64,000 bases of DNA from Utricularia gibba (lineage: Eukaryota; Streptophyta; Magnoliopsida; Lamiales; Lentibulariaceae), in contig NEEC01000009.1 in NCBI GenBank assembly GCA_002189035.1, forward strand, positions 1,550,001 to 1,614,000. The letters are read 5' to 3'. The position numbers and the translations under genes were made by a program. The notes under the pieces are model-generated. The model had not been told where the DNA came from and made no database searches. It saw only the letters and a list, made by a program, of their open reading frames with translations. Of the stretch, positions 12,709 to 23,620 are shown piece by piece; position 1 is the stretch's first letter, and every line of letters begins with the position of its first letter.

Positions 12709-13268
12709 GCTGGGTTGCTCTGCATCCAGGAGGTCTGTCTGTCATTGCAACGACACAAGGCGGATGTGGTGGCGCCGGATCAGGTAACGAGGGCTTGCTC
12801 TCCGATCAGAAAAGAACCCAAGTTCGTTTCCTCCCCTGGCTTTGCATTTGCGAGGCAGTGATTTATTACAGTGATGATTGGTGTCCGAGGGGCGAGTGCT
12901 GATGATGATGACCCCTCCACCCCTTCTTTTTGTTTCATTCCATTCGTTGGATTATTATCCCGTTAGCCTCAGACGATGTTGGGAGCCAGTTTATATATCA
13001 CCTTTGTGTCGTTCCTCTCGTCCGTACGGGCTGCTGGAGACCCAACCCAAGGCCCAGGCCCAGGACTGGAGTAGGCCCAACATGTACGTCACTGCCATAA
13101 GCAGGTACTCTCTTGGTTTTATTCGTTTAAATAATAATTACTTTAATATAATTAAAGTTTTCACATAAGGTAACGATGGATACATGCAAATGGTTCCAAA
13201 CATAAGGGGGGGTATTATGTGAATATAAGAAAGTGGAGAAGGGCAACGGCGGAAATGGATGTGCGTGA
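12709..13268. other. Convergent 3' regions of the 5058-12708 gene and HSFB1-like gene
   Basis: Holds the 3' untranslated sequence of the large plus-strand gene and, on the other strand, that of the HSFB gene. No gene, repeat or RNA was recognised. AT-rich spacer around 13120-13170. Confidence 0.5.
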
Positions 13269-14286
13269 TCAGTTGCACACGTTGCTGGTGTCTGTCTCAC
13301 CCCGGAATCCAGGAATTTCCCTCCAGGGCTCATCAACCTTGAATATCTCTTCGCCGCCATCACCTGCCCCACAAAAATCCTTCTTCTCGAAACTGTCCTC
13401 CCTCTTTCTCTTCACAACCACGCCGAACAATTTCACGCACCGCTGCTCTTCGGCATCCAAGACGCGGTTGATTTCATCGCGATCAACGTTCACGAACCGA
13501 GTAACAAACGCGACCAGATCGTCGAAGCGTCTCTTGGTCTCTGCTAGCTCCAGAGCCAGCATCTGATTGTCTTTCCTCAGTTGGTCGTTCTCGGATGACA
13601 AGTCCGGTGTCTTTGAAACAGGGGAGGAAGTGGAGCTGGAGGCTAAATCATCACCGGAGCTGACGTTGTCGGCGGCTGCAGGGTTCCTTCCTGCCGTCGT
13701 TTTCCGACGGCGAATCTCCCTGAGGAGATCTAAGTGACCCCTCTTGAAGCTGTCATTGGAGAACTCCCACTTGTCTGACGCAGCCTTCCTGAAGCCCTGC
13801 ACCCCCACAAGCAAATTTTTTTTTAAAAAAATCACTATGAACCTGCGTCGGGGTGACCAGCCATTGTTTAAATAGCAATAACAGAACATTAAAAAAAAAA
13901 AAGAAAAGCGAATTGGTGGCTTTGAGTTCACTGATATGACTTGTTCAAATGAAGGATGAGCTCATGACTTCGGGTTCGATTTTCAAGGGATTAACCAAAC
14001 AATCAACGAATTCGCGATAACAGAGACGGTTCAAGAATCCCCTTCCACCAAATCGAAATCAGGAGAAAGGAAACTTGCTTACGTATGTGTTAAGCTGACG
14101 AACGAAGCTGGAGAAATTATTATGCTTAAAGTATTTCGGCAGCAAATCCTTGGCGAACTCCGCCGTCTTCCACACGACGAAGCCCGTCCCCGTCTCGTTC
14201 CACGACACCACTTCGTCGGTGGCCTGATCATCGACCAACTGGAACGTCTTAATCAGAAACGGCGCCGGAGAAGATCTGGCAACCAT
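13269..14286 (-). CDS. HSFB1: Class B heat stress transcription factor, HSFB1/TBF1 type
   Basis: Nuclear DNA-binding protein that binds heat shock elements; class B members mostly repress or co-regulate, and Arabidopsis HSFB1 (TBF1) also drives the growth-to-defence switch. Two exons, 14286-14083 and 13796-13269, give 243 residues. Exon 1 carries most of the winged-helix DNA-binding domain ([43 protein letters not shown]). The intron falls at the usual HSF position just before [12 protein letters not shown]. After it comes an RRRK basic stretch, a Ser-rich linker, a coiled-coil oligomerisation region ([22 protein letters not shown]), then the repressor motif KLFGV with basic VKRKRED, and the VCN C-terminus typical of B1. 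The leader upstream holds a conserved peptide uORF, so translation is probably controlled. B1 rather than B3 is chosen from the DNA-binding domain wording and the VCN end. Confidence 0.92.
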
Positions 14287-14357
14287 CTCGATTTCAAAAG
14301 CAAACCTAAAAAAGCAACGCAAACGAAAAAAAGCCCTAATCCGCCGGATCGATCGAA

Positions 14358-14474
14358 TCAGCAGCAACTGAAAAGCAACAGAGCCGTGAGGAATTCCCAA
14401 TCCCAGCAATAGAATCCAGCGAGAAAAGCGTGACGATGGGAGAGATCGCGGCGTCTGGATTCAGCAAGCTCCAT
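14358..14474 (-). CDS. Conserved peptide uORF in the HSFB1 leader (38 codons)
   Basis: On the minus strand an ATG at 14474 (or in-frame ATG at 14495) opens a short frame that stops at 14358, 71 bases upstream of the HSFB1 start. The last residues read [18 protein letters not shown] plus one more Cys. From memory this matches almost exactly the end of uORF2 in the Arabidopsis TBF1/HSFB1 leader, where the peptide represses translation of the main frame until immune or metabolic signals release it. The N-terminal part (MELAESRRR) is not conserved, as is usual for such peptides. Conservation only at the C-terminus supports a nascent-peptide stalling role. The same function here is inferred. Confidence 0.85.
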   Translation of the reverse strand: MELAESRRRDLSHRHAFLAGFYCWDWEFLTALLLFSCC

Positions 14475-14625
14475 GGAAGGACCTGCACATTTCATCACTC
14501 GCGGCGTGATGGGAAAATGATCCCCCGTTGCGTGCTTTTATGGAACCCGAAAAACAGAGGAAAAGGGGGGTGTCAAGAGTGTGTGCCCAAGGCCAAGGGG
14601 GATTCTAGAAGAATTTGAATCCCAA

Positions 14626-14632
14626 TTTTATA
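14626..14632 (-). promoter_or_regulatory. TATA box of the HSFB1-like gene
   Basis: On the minus strand the sequence CTATAAAATT gives a good TATA box about 150 bases upstream of the uORF start and 340 upstream of the main ATG, so transcription should start near 14600. A palindromic TTCTAGAA (14603-14610) followed by GAA lies next to it and resembles a heat shock element; a second TTCGAA is at 14725-14730. Confidence 0.5.
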
Positions 14633-17600
14633 GTACCGGTCAAACCTAAACCAAACCCCAGAAGAAAACGGTGTCGTCTCTGTCCCCCCTGGGCCCACCC
14701 ACCATTTCATTTCATTTCCCAATATTCGAATAAAAATGAGCAAGGGAAATAATAAGCAGCCCTCGAGAAGGCGTTTTCAATGATAGCGGCATTTTTCTTG
14801 TGTTTTTCGGGTTCTCCGATCGGATCAGATCCTTTTGTATTTCAAAGTTGCATTTAATCACGCAATGGGGCTGCTGCTGCTGCTTCCATACCGCACACGG
14901 TTTTGGACCGCCTAGAAACTCCATTTTCGGTTGATGTATATATCTACTCCCTTCTACCGCAAACCCATCTATTGGATTTCGATTTCATCCAAAATTCCAA
15001 TCCATTAACTGACATTCATATCATTCATTCATATACTTAACTATGTTGGGTTTGTACAGTATTTTATGTATTAAAAACCCGATTCTTATAATTTTATGTT
15101 TTTTTTCATCTTGTAGATTTTTTTAGAAAATCATTAATTTTTAAATTATTTAAAATCAATCGTACTTAAATTTCGAATTCTCATAAAATATCCTTCCTAG
15201 TGGTCGGTAAAATGACTCGTACAAGATTTGAATTATCATTTTATTCAATTTTATCTCTTTTTATCTGTAATCAATACGAAATTTGATTAAAATCTTTCAA
15301 TTTTTATTCGAGGTGAGATATCACATACTTTGATGATAGAATGAATCATTAGAACGAGGGATCAATTGAATTCTTTTCTCCTTCGTTAGAAGATTGACTA
15401 GAGGTTTAAAGATCTCGATCTTCAATATCAATTCATGGTTTATACTCATCAAGGTATGGGGCATCAATTGAATTTGATATGTTCAGAAAGTACACATTTT
15501 TGTGGGTCCCAACGCAAATGTCAACTGGGCTAAAAAGGCCAGTGTGCAGTTTGGGCTCACTCTTCTTATTGGGCCAACCGCATTTGGGCCGTTGGTATTA
15601 CACTGGGTAAGAAAGAATATTCCCAACACTCCTAGTCCTAGCTAGGGGTAGCGCAGTGAAAATAAATCAGTCGTAGCCGATTTTACCCGCGGTCAAATTT
15701 TGCCTGCCTACCCCATCTCATCTCCTCCTCCTCTTGTGTTTTTTTTTTACAGTGGGAAGGTACGGCTATTTTGACTATAGGTGAGCTTTTTCTACAGATG
15801 CGCTGCCGCTGCGTGGAGCTTCGCCCTGGCTATTTATTTATTTACCATCACATCACATTTTTAAAAGAGTGCCGTATCTTTCCTGCATCTTGAGAGAATA
15901 TTAAAACCAAACTCCCGTGTCCTGCCTGACACTTGCATTTAGGGCGAGGGACACGGACACGTCTCTGCTCATTGCACACAGCTTAATAAGAATCTCGTGT
16001 CAGTTCCCCTTTCCATCTCTTTGCCAGCGCGCGGTGTCCCACGGGATCCTTTAGGCAACCAATGCTTTTAGTTGCACCGCAGTCGCTCGTGCTGTGAAAA
16101 TATTCTGAACATGGTAAAAATTATATGGTAAATAAGTTGAAGAGAGAATTGGAGAACAAAAAAAAAAAAGAGCTCATGGGGTGTGATAAATATTTTGATT
16201 GGGAGAAGAACTGAAAAAGTATGAGAATGGACTGTGGCTGGGTGGACTTGGGACCCTGGGGCTCTTGGCTCTCGGCCGTCCACGGTGGTGCCCCGACAAC
16301 ACCCACGGTGGTTGCCGCCTCCCCACTATCATTTATTCCATTACCATATCTCCCACATTTCATTCCTTTTCATTAAGTGATGTTTCTTTCTAATTGGACT
16401 CTTTTCTTGCGCCAACTTGTGCTGCATCCTATCCATACATCCCAGCACACACACTTCTGATCAGTATCTCCATTGTTGAACGTAAGGTACCCAGAGAACG
16501 GATTGTCGAATCCAGGACCCATGGTGGTTCGAGTTTTGCGTTAAAATAAGACTGATAATACAGATAGATCTCATCGTGCTGCCTCAAAACACACAAGAGG
16601 GGGAGGGACCTCGAATAGTAGTAATGACGACGTAAAAGACGGTGAGTCGATTCTCCGGTTGGGATCCCCATTTAGGGTTTAGTTGGATGGAGGTAATTTA
16701 AGGAGAGGGGCTAGTTGGTCTCGAGATGGGTTAGGACCACGGTGAGATTGAGATCTCAGGATCGTATCACACGTGATGCTGATTTGAACAAGAGGTATCT
16801 GTAGAGCGAATGGACTTCACTTACTCATCAATGGCTGCCCCCATTCCTCACAAAATATGACCAACACATCCCCACTTCTGTGTTGGAAATGGAATGGCCA
16901 TCCTCCTCCTCGTTTCAAGATTTTCCACTCCAGGGTCGGTGTGAATCCATTAGCAGAATCGGTAATGCTTCACTGCAGTTAATGACTGGATGTTACTAAC
17001 TCAGATGGCCCTCTGTAGAATCAATAAATGCATGATAATTTGCCATGACAGTTACAAAATTTATTGACTCGACTCAGTCTCTTGAGATCAGTATGAGCAC
17101 TTGGAAGGAATGGGGGGATTGATGATATCAGGCAGCTGTGAATACGTGTGCCTGGTTTTCTTCTTCTAGGACACACCGCCCATGTAAACTGACAGAACTC
17201 TGGAGCCTGTTCAGTGGTAGTAGCCTATAGGTAATGCGGCATGTCTCAACTACATGCATAGCTTGGCAAATCAGAGTGTTGTAACAATTTAATGCACATA
17301 ACGATATGGGAATAGTGACAGGGGTTTGACCCCATGATCCCTGTCCGAGTAAAGCAGAGGGAGCCATGCATTTATTTTACCTCATGTCCTTACAGGAAGC
17401 ACTTTTCTTTTTAACCCCAAGTTAAATGCAAGTGGAGATCCTTCCGGAGCTTTCATTTCATGACTGTTTGTCACATTCTTGACCATTTTCCACCCCTGGA
17501 CTTCAGATGTCTTGCCTCTTCCACTGCTGTGGCATTTACTGCTCCTCCACTTTAAACGGTTGGGAGTTTAAGCTGCGGTTGAGCGAAGAAAACACATTAC

Positions 17601-18442
17601 ACCACGTGATCCATTTCTGGAATTCCCCCGGGTTAAACATCAAACCAGAAACAGACCCAGAAACATTTGAAGCAGAACTCCAACAGTCTGCGCACAACAT
17701 GACACCATTAAAGAGAAAACAAGCTATTTGCTTCAATCTGTTGCCGAATTGCAAAGGAATGCGGGCTTCGTTGCTGTCACATAAACAGATTACAGACCCC
17801 AGAAACATTTGAAGCACTCCTGGTTCTGGAGTCTGCGCGTAAACGTGCAGCGAGTTTAACTACTCTGAGCAACTCCCAACCACAAACCTCCTTGCAGTCA
17901 AGTTGACATTTGGCTCGTCGGCGAGAGTGGGGTGGAGATGGGGACCCGTAGGAGACCGGGGCATTTTCCTAGACCCTACTCGGGCCACATTGGATACCTG
18001 TGGCTGTCCCCTCGCCCCCTTACGTCGAAACCCCCCAAAAAACGTAAGAACAAGAAAAAGATCATCTTGCACCCTGCTGCATAAAAGGATGAGATCATGG
18101 AACTTTTTATCAAATATTTTTCTTATTTTTAAATATCACGATACATAATCAAGGTTTTACCTTCTTTACCTTGGTAAAAAAATCTCATATATTAGAAAAA
18201 TTATTCTATTTAAACATTTAATCTCCACTATTCATAATCGATATAATATATTATTGTCAAGTGATCTTACATTTTTATAATAAAATGTAATAAAAAATTC
18301 AAAAAACTCTATTATAAAAAGGGTTGAGAGGGGAGTAAAGATGATTATTGATTTTGTAATAGCGATTTTTGGTTGTAATGATTTTTAATATAATTTGGAA
18401 TAATATTGAATTATATGGGGGTGTGGGCTCCACTTCACCTGC
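14633..18442. other. Gene-poor intergenic region between HSFB1-like gene and the 18603 gene
   Basis: About 3.8 kb with no protein I recognise. It contains HSFB1 upstream sequence, AT-rich stretches (15000-15470 and 18100-18400) and a short direct duplication at 17651/17792. An open frame at 17507-17812 has no recognisable homology and runs through the duplicated segment, so I do not call it a gene. Confidence 0.5.
17651..17816. repeat. Short imperfect direct duplication
   Basis: A ~24-base segment with core AGAAACATTTGAAGCA occurs at 17651-17674 and again at 17792-17816; both copies are followed within about 30 bases by TCTGCGC. Origin unknown. Confidence 0.65.
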
Positions 18443-18449
18443 TATAAAT
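18443..18449 (+). promoter_or_regulatory. TATA box of the 18603 gene
   Basis: TATAAAT lies about 155 bases upstream of the chosen ATG at 18603. It rules out the in-frame ATGs at 18369 and 18378, which would lie upstream of the transcription start. Confidence 0.6.
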
Positions 18450-18602
18450 TCTCTTCTTTGCCTGGCTGCATTCCACCACCAAACCTCGGGTGACTTCTTT
18501 TCCTTGCTCTCTTTTACCAAGTTTTCAAACTTCGCCGTGCTCAGGTCAAAAGTGGGAGAAAAACTTGATATCGCCTTTGAAGTTGGGAATCTGGAACGGG
18601 AG

Positions 18603-19790
18603 ATGGTGGACGTCGACCGGAGAATGGCAGGTCTGAACCCGGGGCATGTTGCAGGGCTACGAAGATTGTCAGCGAGGGCCGCCGCTTCCTTGCCTTCAAC
18701 TCCGATGACGCCGCTCAATGGTGTTTTTTCTTTCGATTCTCTGGCTGGAAAGGTGGTAACCCAGTTGACAAATTGCGGCATTACGGTGCAGCGGGGGCTA
18801 ACGGAGGCGGAGTTTGCGGTGGCGGAAGCTGAGTTTGGGTTTGTGTTTCCACCGGATTTGAAGGCGGTTCTGTCCGCTGGTTTGCCGGCGGGTGCTGGGT
18901 TCCCCGATTGGAGGTCCTCTGGGTCCTCGCGGTTTCACCTGAGGGCTTCGATTCAACTTCCCGTGGCGTCCACTGGATTGCAGATTGCTCGGAATCTGCT
19001 GTGGCTAAAATCGTGGGGGCAGAGGCCTACGGACGCGCAGAAAGCTCTGAAAATTGCTAGGAGTGCCCTGAAACGGGCTCCAATTTTGATACCAATTTTC
19101 GATCGCTGCTACATCCCCTGCAATCCGTGTCTCGCTGGCAACCCGATTTTTTACGTCGATGAGGAGCGTGCGTTCTACTGCGGCTACGATTTGTCCGATT
19201 TTTTTGACTGTAATTCGTCGCTTTTCCGGCAAGGGTGCGATTCGAGCGCTGGTTTAGTGATGGAGCGGCAGAAATCAAAATCCTCACGAAGAATCGCGGA
19301 TGAGAAAAGAAGGCCACGGTGGGTAGAGTTCTGGAGCGAAGCAGCCGTCGATCGGCGCCCGAGAAATTCCAATTCCTCATCCTCGTCCTCTTCCTCACCG
19401 GATCGCATGCAGCAGAGATCCGAAACTCCTAAATGGGTGGACGAATACGTCACCCGGATGGGGTCTACTCTCCGGCAAGGCGGTTGGGCAGAATCCGACG
19501 TATCGGAGATCGTCGACGTGGCGGCGGCCACTGGGTTCTTCAATGGCGAGATCGTGACGATCGACAATCAAACGGTTCACGATTCTCTCCTTCTGAAAGC
19601 AGGGCGTTTGTCGGACACCCTCCGGGAAGCTGGTTGGAGCTCCGAGGAAGTCTCCGACGCGCTGGGTTTCGACTTCCGACTAGAGAAAGGGAAGACGAGG
19701 CCCCCGAAGACACTCCCGCCGGAGCTCGCGAAGAGGCTCGGTAAACTGGCGGAGGCCGTGAACCGGTCTTCCCATTCAACAAAAAGATGA
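18603..19790 (+). CDS. Plant-conserved protein of unknown function with SMI1/KNR4 (SUKH)-like region
   Basis: Single-exon gene, 395 residues from the ATG at 18603 (MVDVDRRMAGLNPG), chosen because it follows the TATA box by a normal leader length. Residues about 60-110 read like a SUKH/SMI1-KNR4 fold: GLTEAEFAVAEAEFGFVFPP then a leucine-rich helix and GAGFPDWR. A middle part has the Cys-containing PIFDRCYIPCNPCLAGNPIFYVD, followed by YDLSDFF. A Ser-only linker (SSSSSSSSS) separates the C-terminal part (WVDEYVTRMGSTLRQGGW..., a helical repeat-like pair around VDVAAATGFF). From memory it resembles Arabidopsis At5g67020 and At3g50340, both unnamed. In yeast KNR4 coordinates cell-wall signalling; no function can be assigned to the plant protein from sequence. 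Confidence 0.75.
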   Translation: MVDVDRRMAGLNPGHVAGLRRLSARAAASLPSTPMTPLNGVFSFDSLAGKVVTQLTNCGITVQRGLTEAEFAVAEAEFGFVFPPDLKAVLSAGLPAGAGFPDWRSSGSSRFHLRASIQLPVASTGLQIARNLLWLKSWGQRPTDAQKALKIARSALKRAPILIPIFDRCYIPCNPCLAGNPIFYVDEERAFYCGYDLSDFFDCNSSLFRQGCDSSAGLVMERQKSKSSRRIADEKRRPRWVEFWSEAAVDRRPRNSNSSSSSSSSPDRMQQRSETPKWVDEYVTRMGSTLRQGGWAESDVSEIVDVAAATGFFNGEIVTIDNQTVHDSLLLKAGRLSDTLREAGWSSEEVSDALGFDFRLEKGKTRPPKTLPPELAKRLGKLAEAVNRSSHSTKR

Positions 19791-20014
19791 CTGGCAAGTG
19801 GCTCCCGAGAATGATTGGATTGGATTGGATCGGATGCTCACTCCAGAAACAACCGATCGATGATTCTTGGTGGGAAGATGAAGTTGACTTGTAGTCTGCA
19901 CTCCTTCTGCGTTACTGCATGTGAAGTGTCACCGTAACCCCTTGCAAAAAAAAAGCATATCAATTCTAAGTTCAGTCAGTTAACCTTCCTTCCACAAGGC
20001 CTTGGTCGGAGCCC

Positions 20015-20054
<40 letters not shown>

Positions 20055-21493
20055 ACGCACGCACACAGTGAAAGGCAGTCCGAGAGGAGAGTGACGGGGA
20101 GGTGCTGCACAAAGTGGGATTCGGTGAACGCACGTGTGAGTGGGTTCCACTTGTGCTATTTTTCGGAAAAGAACCTTCACTGGTCCAAGGTGTGAACTCT
20201 CAGAGGTCGCCGTTTCGTCTCAATTTGCCAAACGATGTCGTGTCAGCCGGAGTCAGTAATAACTGCTGTCGGCAATCAATCACGCAGTAAAACTACGTCG
20301 TCACTACCGTCGTCCCGTCCACAAGATGCATCCCGCTCTCCTCTGCTCTGCTCTGCTTTGGAAATGGAAGGGGATGATGATAACACACGAGCTGCACTTC
20401 TTTAAAGTCTCATTTTGCCTCGGAATCAGCATCCCATTGTGGAGAAACGGCCCGCCCGGCCGAGGCATTTCCGGCGGGCCAGGATCCATTTCGTTTATCT
20501 CGTAGGTGTGAAGCTCTTGGGCCGGGCCTTGTACAGAATCCATTGCCGTAAATCAAGCATGTTACTCTGCAGCCTACAGGGGATCTAATCTGTCATCTCA
20601 CATTCACAAATCACAGAAGGTTCATTTTGTCTCTCTTCTTGATTTGATTTGGTAGATGATTGGATCAGAGTCGGGGCTTCTTGGAGTGAGACTGGACCAC
20701 ATGTGGGCGGATCTAGGTACGCAGGGCTACACAAGTGCTACCCCTGCTCACTAGACAAGGCCCAACTCTAGCAAACTGTACACGTGATCGATCTACTAGG
20801 GGATAAAAAAGAGCTTGTAAACTCAGAAGCCACAGTGGCTTTTGTAGCCTGTGCTGTAGATATTCACTACCTGTGCCGGGTTTGGTGGGTGGTATTGAAA
20901 TTCAGCGAAGTATACTCAAATACATAATAAATCATCATATTAAAAAAGATTAGATTCAATCAATTATTTATGATTTATAAATTATTATAAATTTAAAGAG
21001 GTGGAGACGCATCAGCGGCAGCGTGACATCCGGAAGAAACGGCAATAGTGCCGGAGCTATGAGTCATCTCGGGCTGGTTGCAGCAAAAAAACTAAACTTT
21101 GGAATTTTCAGTTCTTTGAGAAAATCGTGTTGGTGTTTTATGTAAGAAAAATATATATATTTCGTGGTTGGAATGTCTTGTCCTGTCTCGCCATCCGGTT
21201 CCTTTTGAAACCACCAAACTCAATGATTCAACCGCCTGCTGTTGACTCTCGTCACGTCGCCAGCATTCGGCACAACCTCGTTCGATTGAGAGGCCACGGG
21301 GCTCGACCCTCCCACGTGGGTGGAACCCAATGTGTTGTTGAATAAGGCGTCGTCTTTTCATACGATTTGATTTGTGATGTCGTCAACAGAAGCAGCATGA
21401 AAAAGTTGCATTTTTTAAGAGGGTGGTGCTGTGCTGTGGTGGATTATGATCTAAGTATTGGGGGTTAGAGAGGTAGGGGCGATGCATTGAGAT
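19791..21493. other. Intergenic region with CA microsatellite
   Basis: 3' sequence of the 18603 gene, a (CA)n microsatellite, and unassigned DNA. Open frames here are short and resemble nothing known. Confidence 0.5.
20018..20052. repeat. (CA)n microsatellite
   Basis: An uninterrupted run of about 17 CA units, flanked by related CGCACGCACACA. Likely polymorphic in length. Confidence 0.95.
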
Positions 21494-21500
21494 TATAAAT
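21494..21500 (+). promoter_or_regulatory. Candidate TATA box of the remorin gene
   Basis: TATAAAT lies about 380 bases upstream of a leader-intron donor (GTGAGT at 21878) and suits transcription starting near 21530. The leader intron would run 21878-22161 (acceptor ATTAG), placing the coding start in the next exon. Confidence 0.4.
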
Positions 21501-22228
21501 GTCACGAGCAGGAGGGAATCCCTCCCGGGTCATGCTTCTTCTTCCTTCTCTGTGCTCCTTCCATTGGGACCAACTTGTGTTGTGTCCATAATCGAGACAA
21601 GCTGATTTTTGGACACCGTGTTGCACAGGCAGTGTGTTGATCTTTGAAGAATCTTGAAACTGGATTGTGCTGGGCAATCCAGGAGTCACATGGACTGTTA
21701 GATAAACATATTCCCTGACCCCATTTTCGTCTGAAACTATTCCTTCACCCCACAAATAATACCCTCCCCTTTACCTTCTGCAGCCACTGCATCTCTTTGC
21801 TTGAGCCACAGTAGCGACACCTCAGAGGAACACATCTTGTAGCTTCTACGTTGTTGCAGTTTCAGCTCAACTCAAGGGTGAGTTTGTTCTGTCAACTTCT
21901 CTTTTCTTGTTCCTGGTCTCATCGCATTCTTACAGTCGTGATTGTGTCTTGAAAGCACCAGACAGGGCACTTGGAGAGAGTGGGTCTTTTTTTTAATGAG
22001 TATTTTTGTTTTCACGAAGACAAAAACAGCCAGACTAGAGAAAGTGATGTGTCATTGAAGTCTCCTCTCTGTGGGGATCGATAACACAGTGAGTACCAAC
22101 TTGTGATGGTATAATGAACCAATATTTGCCCATTATCAAACTCTTCTTGCGCATCCATTAGGGGTACAGAGATCGGAGCTTCAGGGAACGATCAAGGCCT
22201 TCCCTTTGCTAGTCCTGCTCCGGTGCTG

Positions 22229-23620
22229 ATGGTGGTGAGGATGCATTCCGGGTTGTCTGCATACTCCGGTCTGTATACGAGTCCCGGAACACCGGACCAT
22301 GGCGACAGTGAGCAGTTTGGAACGACCAAGACTTGGAGCTCAGAACGAGTGCCATTGCCTGGAAGGAGACAAATAAGTGCCGCAGCATTGATGCCTTTCA
22401 GCAGTGGGAGAGCTTTGCCCTCAAAATGGGATGATGCTGAGAGATGGATTACCAGTCCGGTATCCAGCAATTGCACTTCCCAGGTTCATGTGCAGCGACA
22501 GCTTAAATCGAAGAGCGGTCCCATCAGGCCGACTGTTCCATATTGCTCAGCCTTCACACCTGCACAAGATGGGAGCATGAGAATCTGCATCAGGAATTCA
22601 CCTGTAAAAACTGGTGTGTTAGTGGCTCACGATGGTTTATCTCTTCGTTTCGGCACAGGAAATACCCAAAAATCGGAGACATTTGGTGAAGATGCCTTCC
22701 GGGGGAGTATTCAAAGTGCGCTGGGGTTATCAGATCTGAGCAGTGAAAGTTCTGGACCAGATTCTACAGGTAAACAAAGAGCCTTGTCACAGGGATCTCG
22801 TGCAAGCTCTTTTTCTTTTTTAAATCAAAATCATGTCTTGGAATCCTTTCGTGCGAACTGAATGATCACCCCAGATGTAAGGCATGGCATCTGGAGGGAC
22901 GAAGATGCTATTTTCCTTCCACAAAGGGATGTAGCAACTCAGATGAGTCCAGATGGAAGCACACGATCATCGCCCAAGGGCCGGTTATCGTTCTCATTAC
23001 CACCACTTACGGTTGATGGCCATGAAAACCCCGAAATCCGAGATGTTCAGGTGGACAAAAGCACGACTGCTAGTAAACGTGGTCTGAAGAAGATATGGAC
23101 AAGAAGAAACACAGAGTGCATGTCCTCAACATGGAGCAACTCAGAGGCATCAAAAGAGTTGTCAAAGTATGCTTTTGAGTCCACTAGACTATTAGCTTCC
23201 ACCAATATCAACACCCTAGTGTTTCTTCAAGATCCATAAACAAAATGCTTCAAACTTGGTCACTCTGCAGGATGGAAAGGGAAGCAGCCAAGATCTCTGC
23301 TTGGGAGAATTTGCAGAAGGCAAAAGCTGATGCAGCATTGCGCAAACTTGAGGTCTCAAAAAAACTTTTGTTAAATCTGATACATGAACTCCATTTTAGA
23401 ACACAAACCATGCATTTTATTTGTACAGATGAAACTAGAGAAGAAGAGATCAAGTTCCATAGACAGAATAGCGCACAAGCTAAGACAAGCAGAGTCAAAA
23501 GCCCAAGCCAAGAGAGACTTGCTGTTTGGGGCAGCTCCAGGAACATCTCGAAAAGCATTTTCAGGCCCTGGCTACTTTACCATTTGCTTTCGCTCTAAGC
23601 GCTCCTACCACAAGAGTTAG
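22229..23620 (+). CDS. Remorin family protein
   Basis: Plant-specific plasma-membrane scaffold protein that marks lipid nanodomains and takes part in signalling and pathogen responses. Exons 22162-22769, 22875-23166, 23271-23352 and 23429-23620. The first three junctions keep phase exactly (DST|DVRHG, LSK|MEREAAK, RKLE|MKLEKK). Residues early in the protein carry RRQISAAALMPFSSGRALPSKWDDAERWI, the hallmark of long-type remorins, in part quoted. The remorin C-terminal domain is AKISAWENLQKAKADAALRKLE then KLEKKRSSSIDRIAHKLRQAESKAQ, an amphipathic coiled coil. The ATG at 22229 is the first in frame; the open frame extends upstream to the acceptor at 22161, so a spliced upstream start cannot be excluded. 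The C-terminal tail (GYFTICFRSKR) has a Cys that could be acylated for membrane attachment. Confidence 0.88.

Noticed and set aside
14603-14610. TTCTAGAA as a functional heat shock element
   Set aside because: It falls between the TATA box and expected transcription start, and only two units are perfect; kept only as a remark.
17507-17812. Open frame of 101 codons
   Set aside because: No known similarity, includes part of a duplicated segment, and lacks a promoter or splice context.
18369-18602. Upstream in-frame ATGs extending the SMI1/KNR4-like protein by 78 residues
   Set aside because: A TATA box at 18443-18449 places transcription start downstream of these ATGs.
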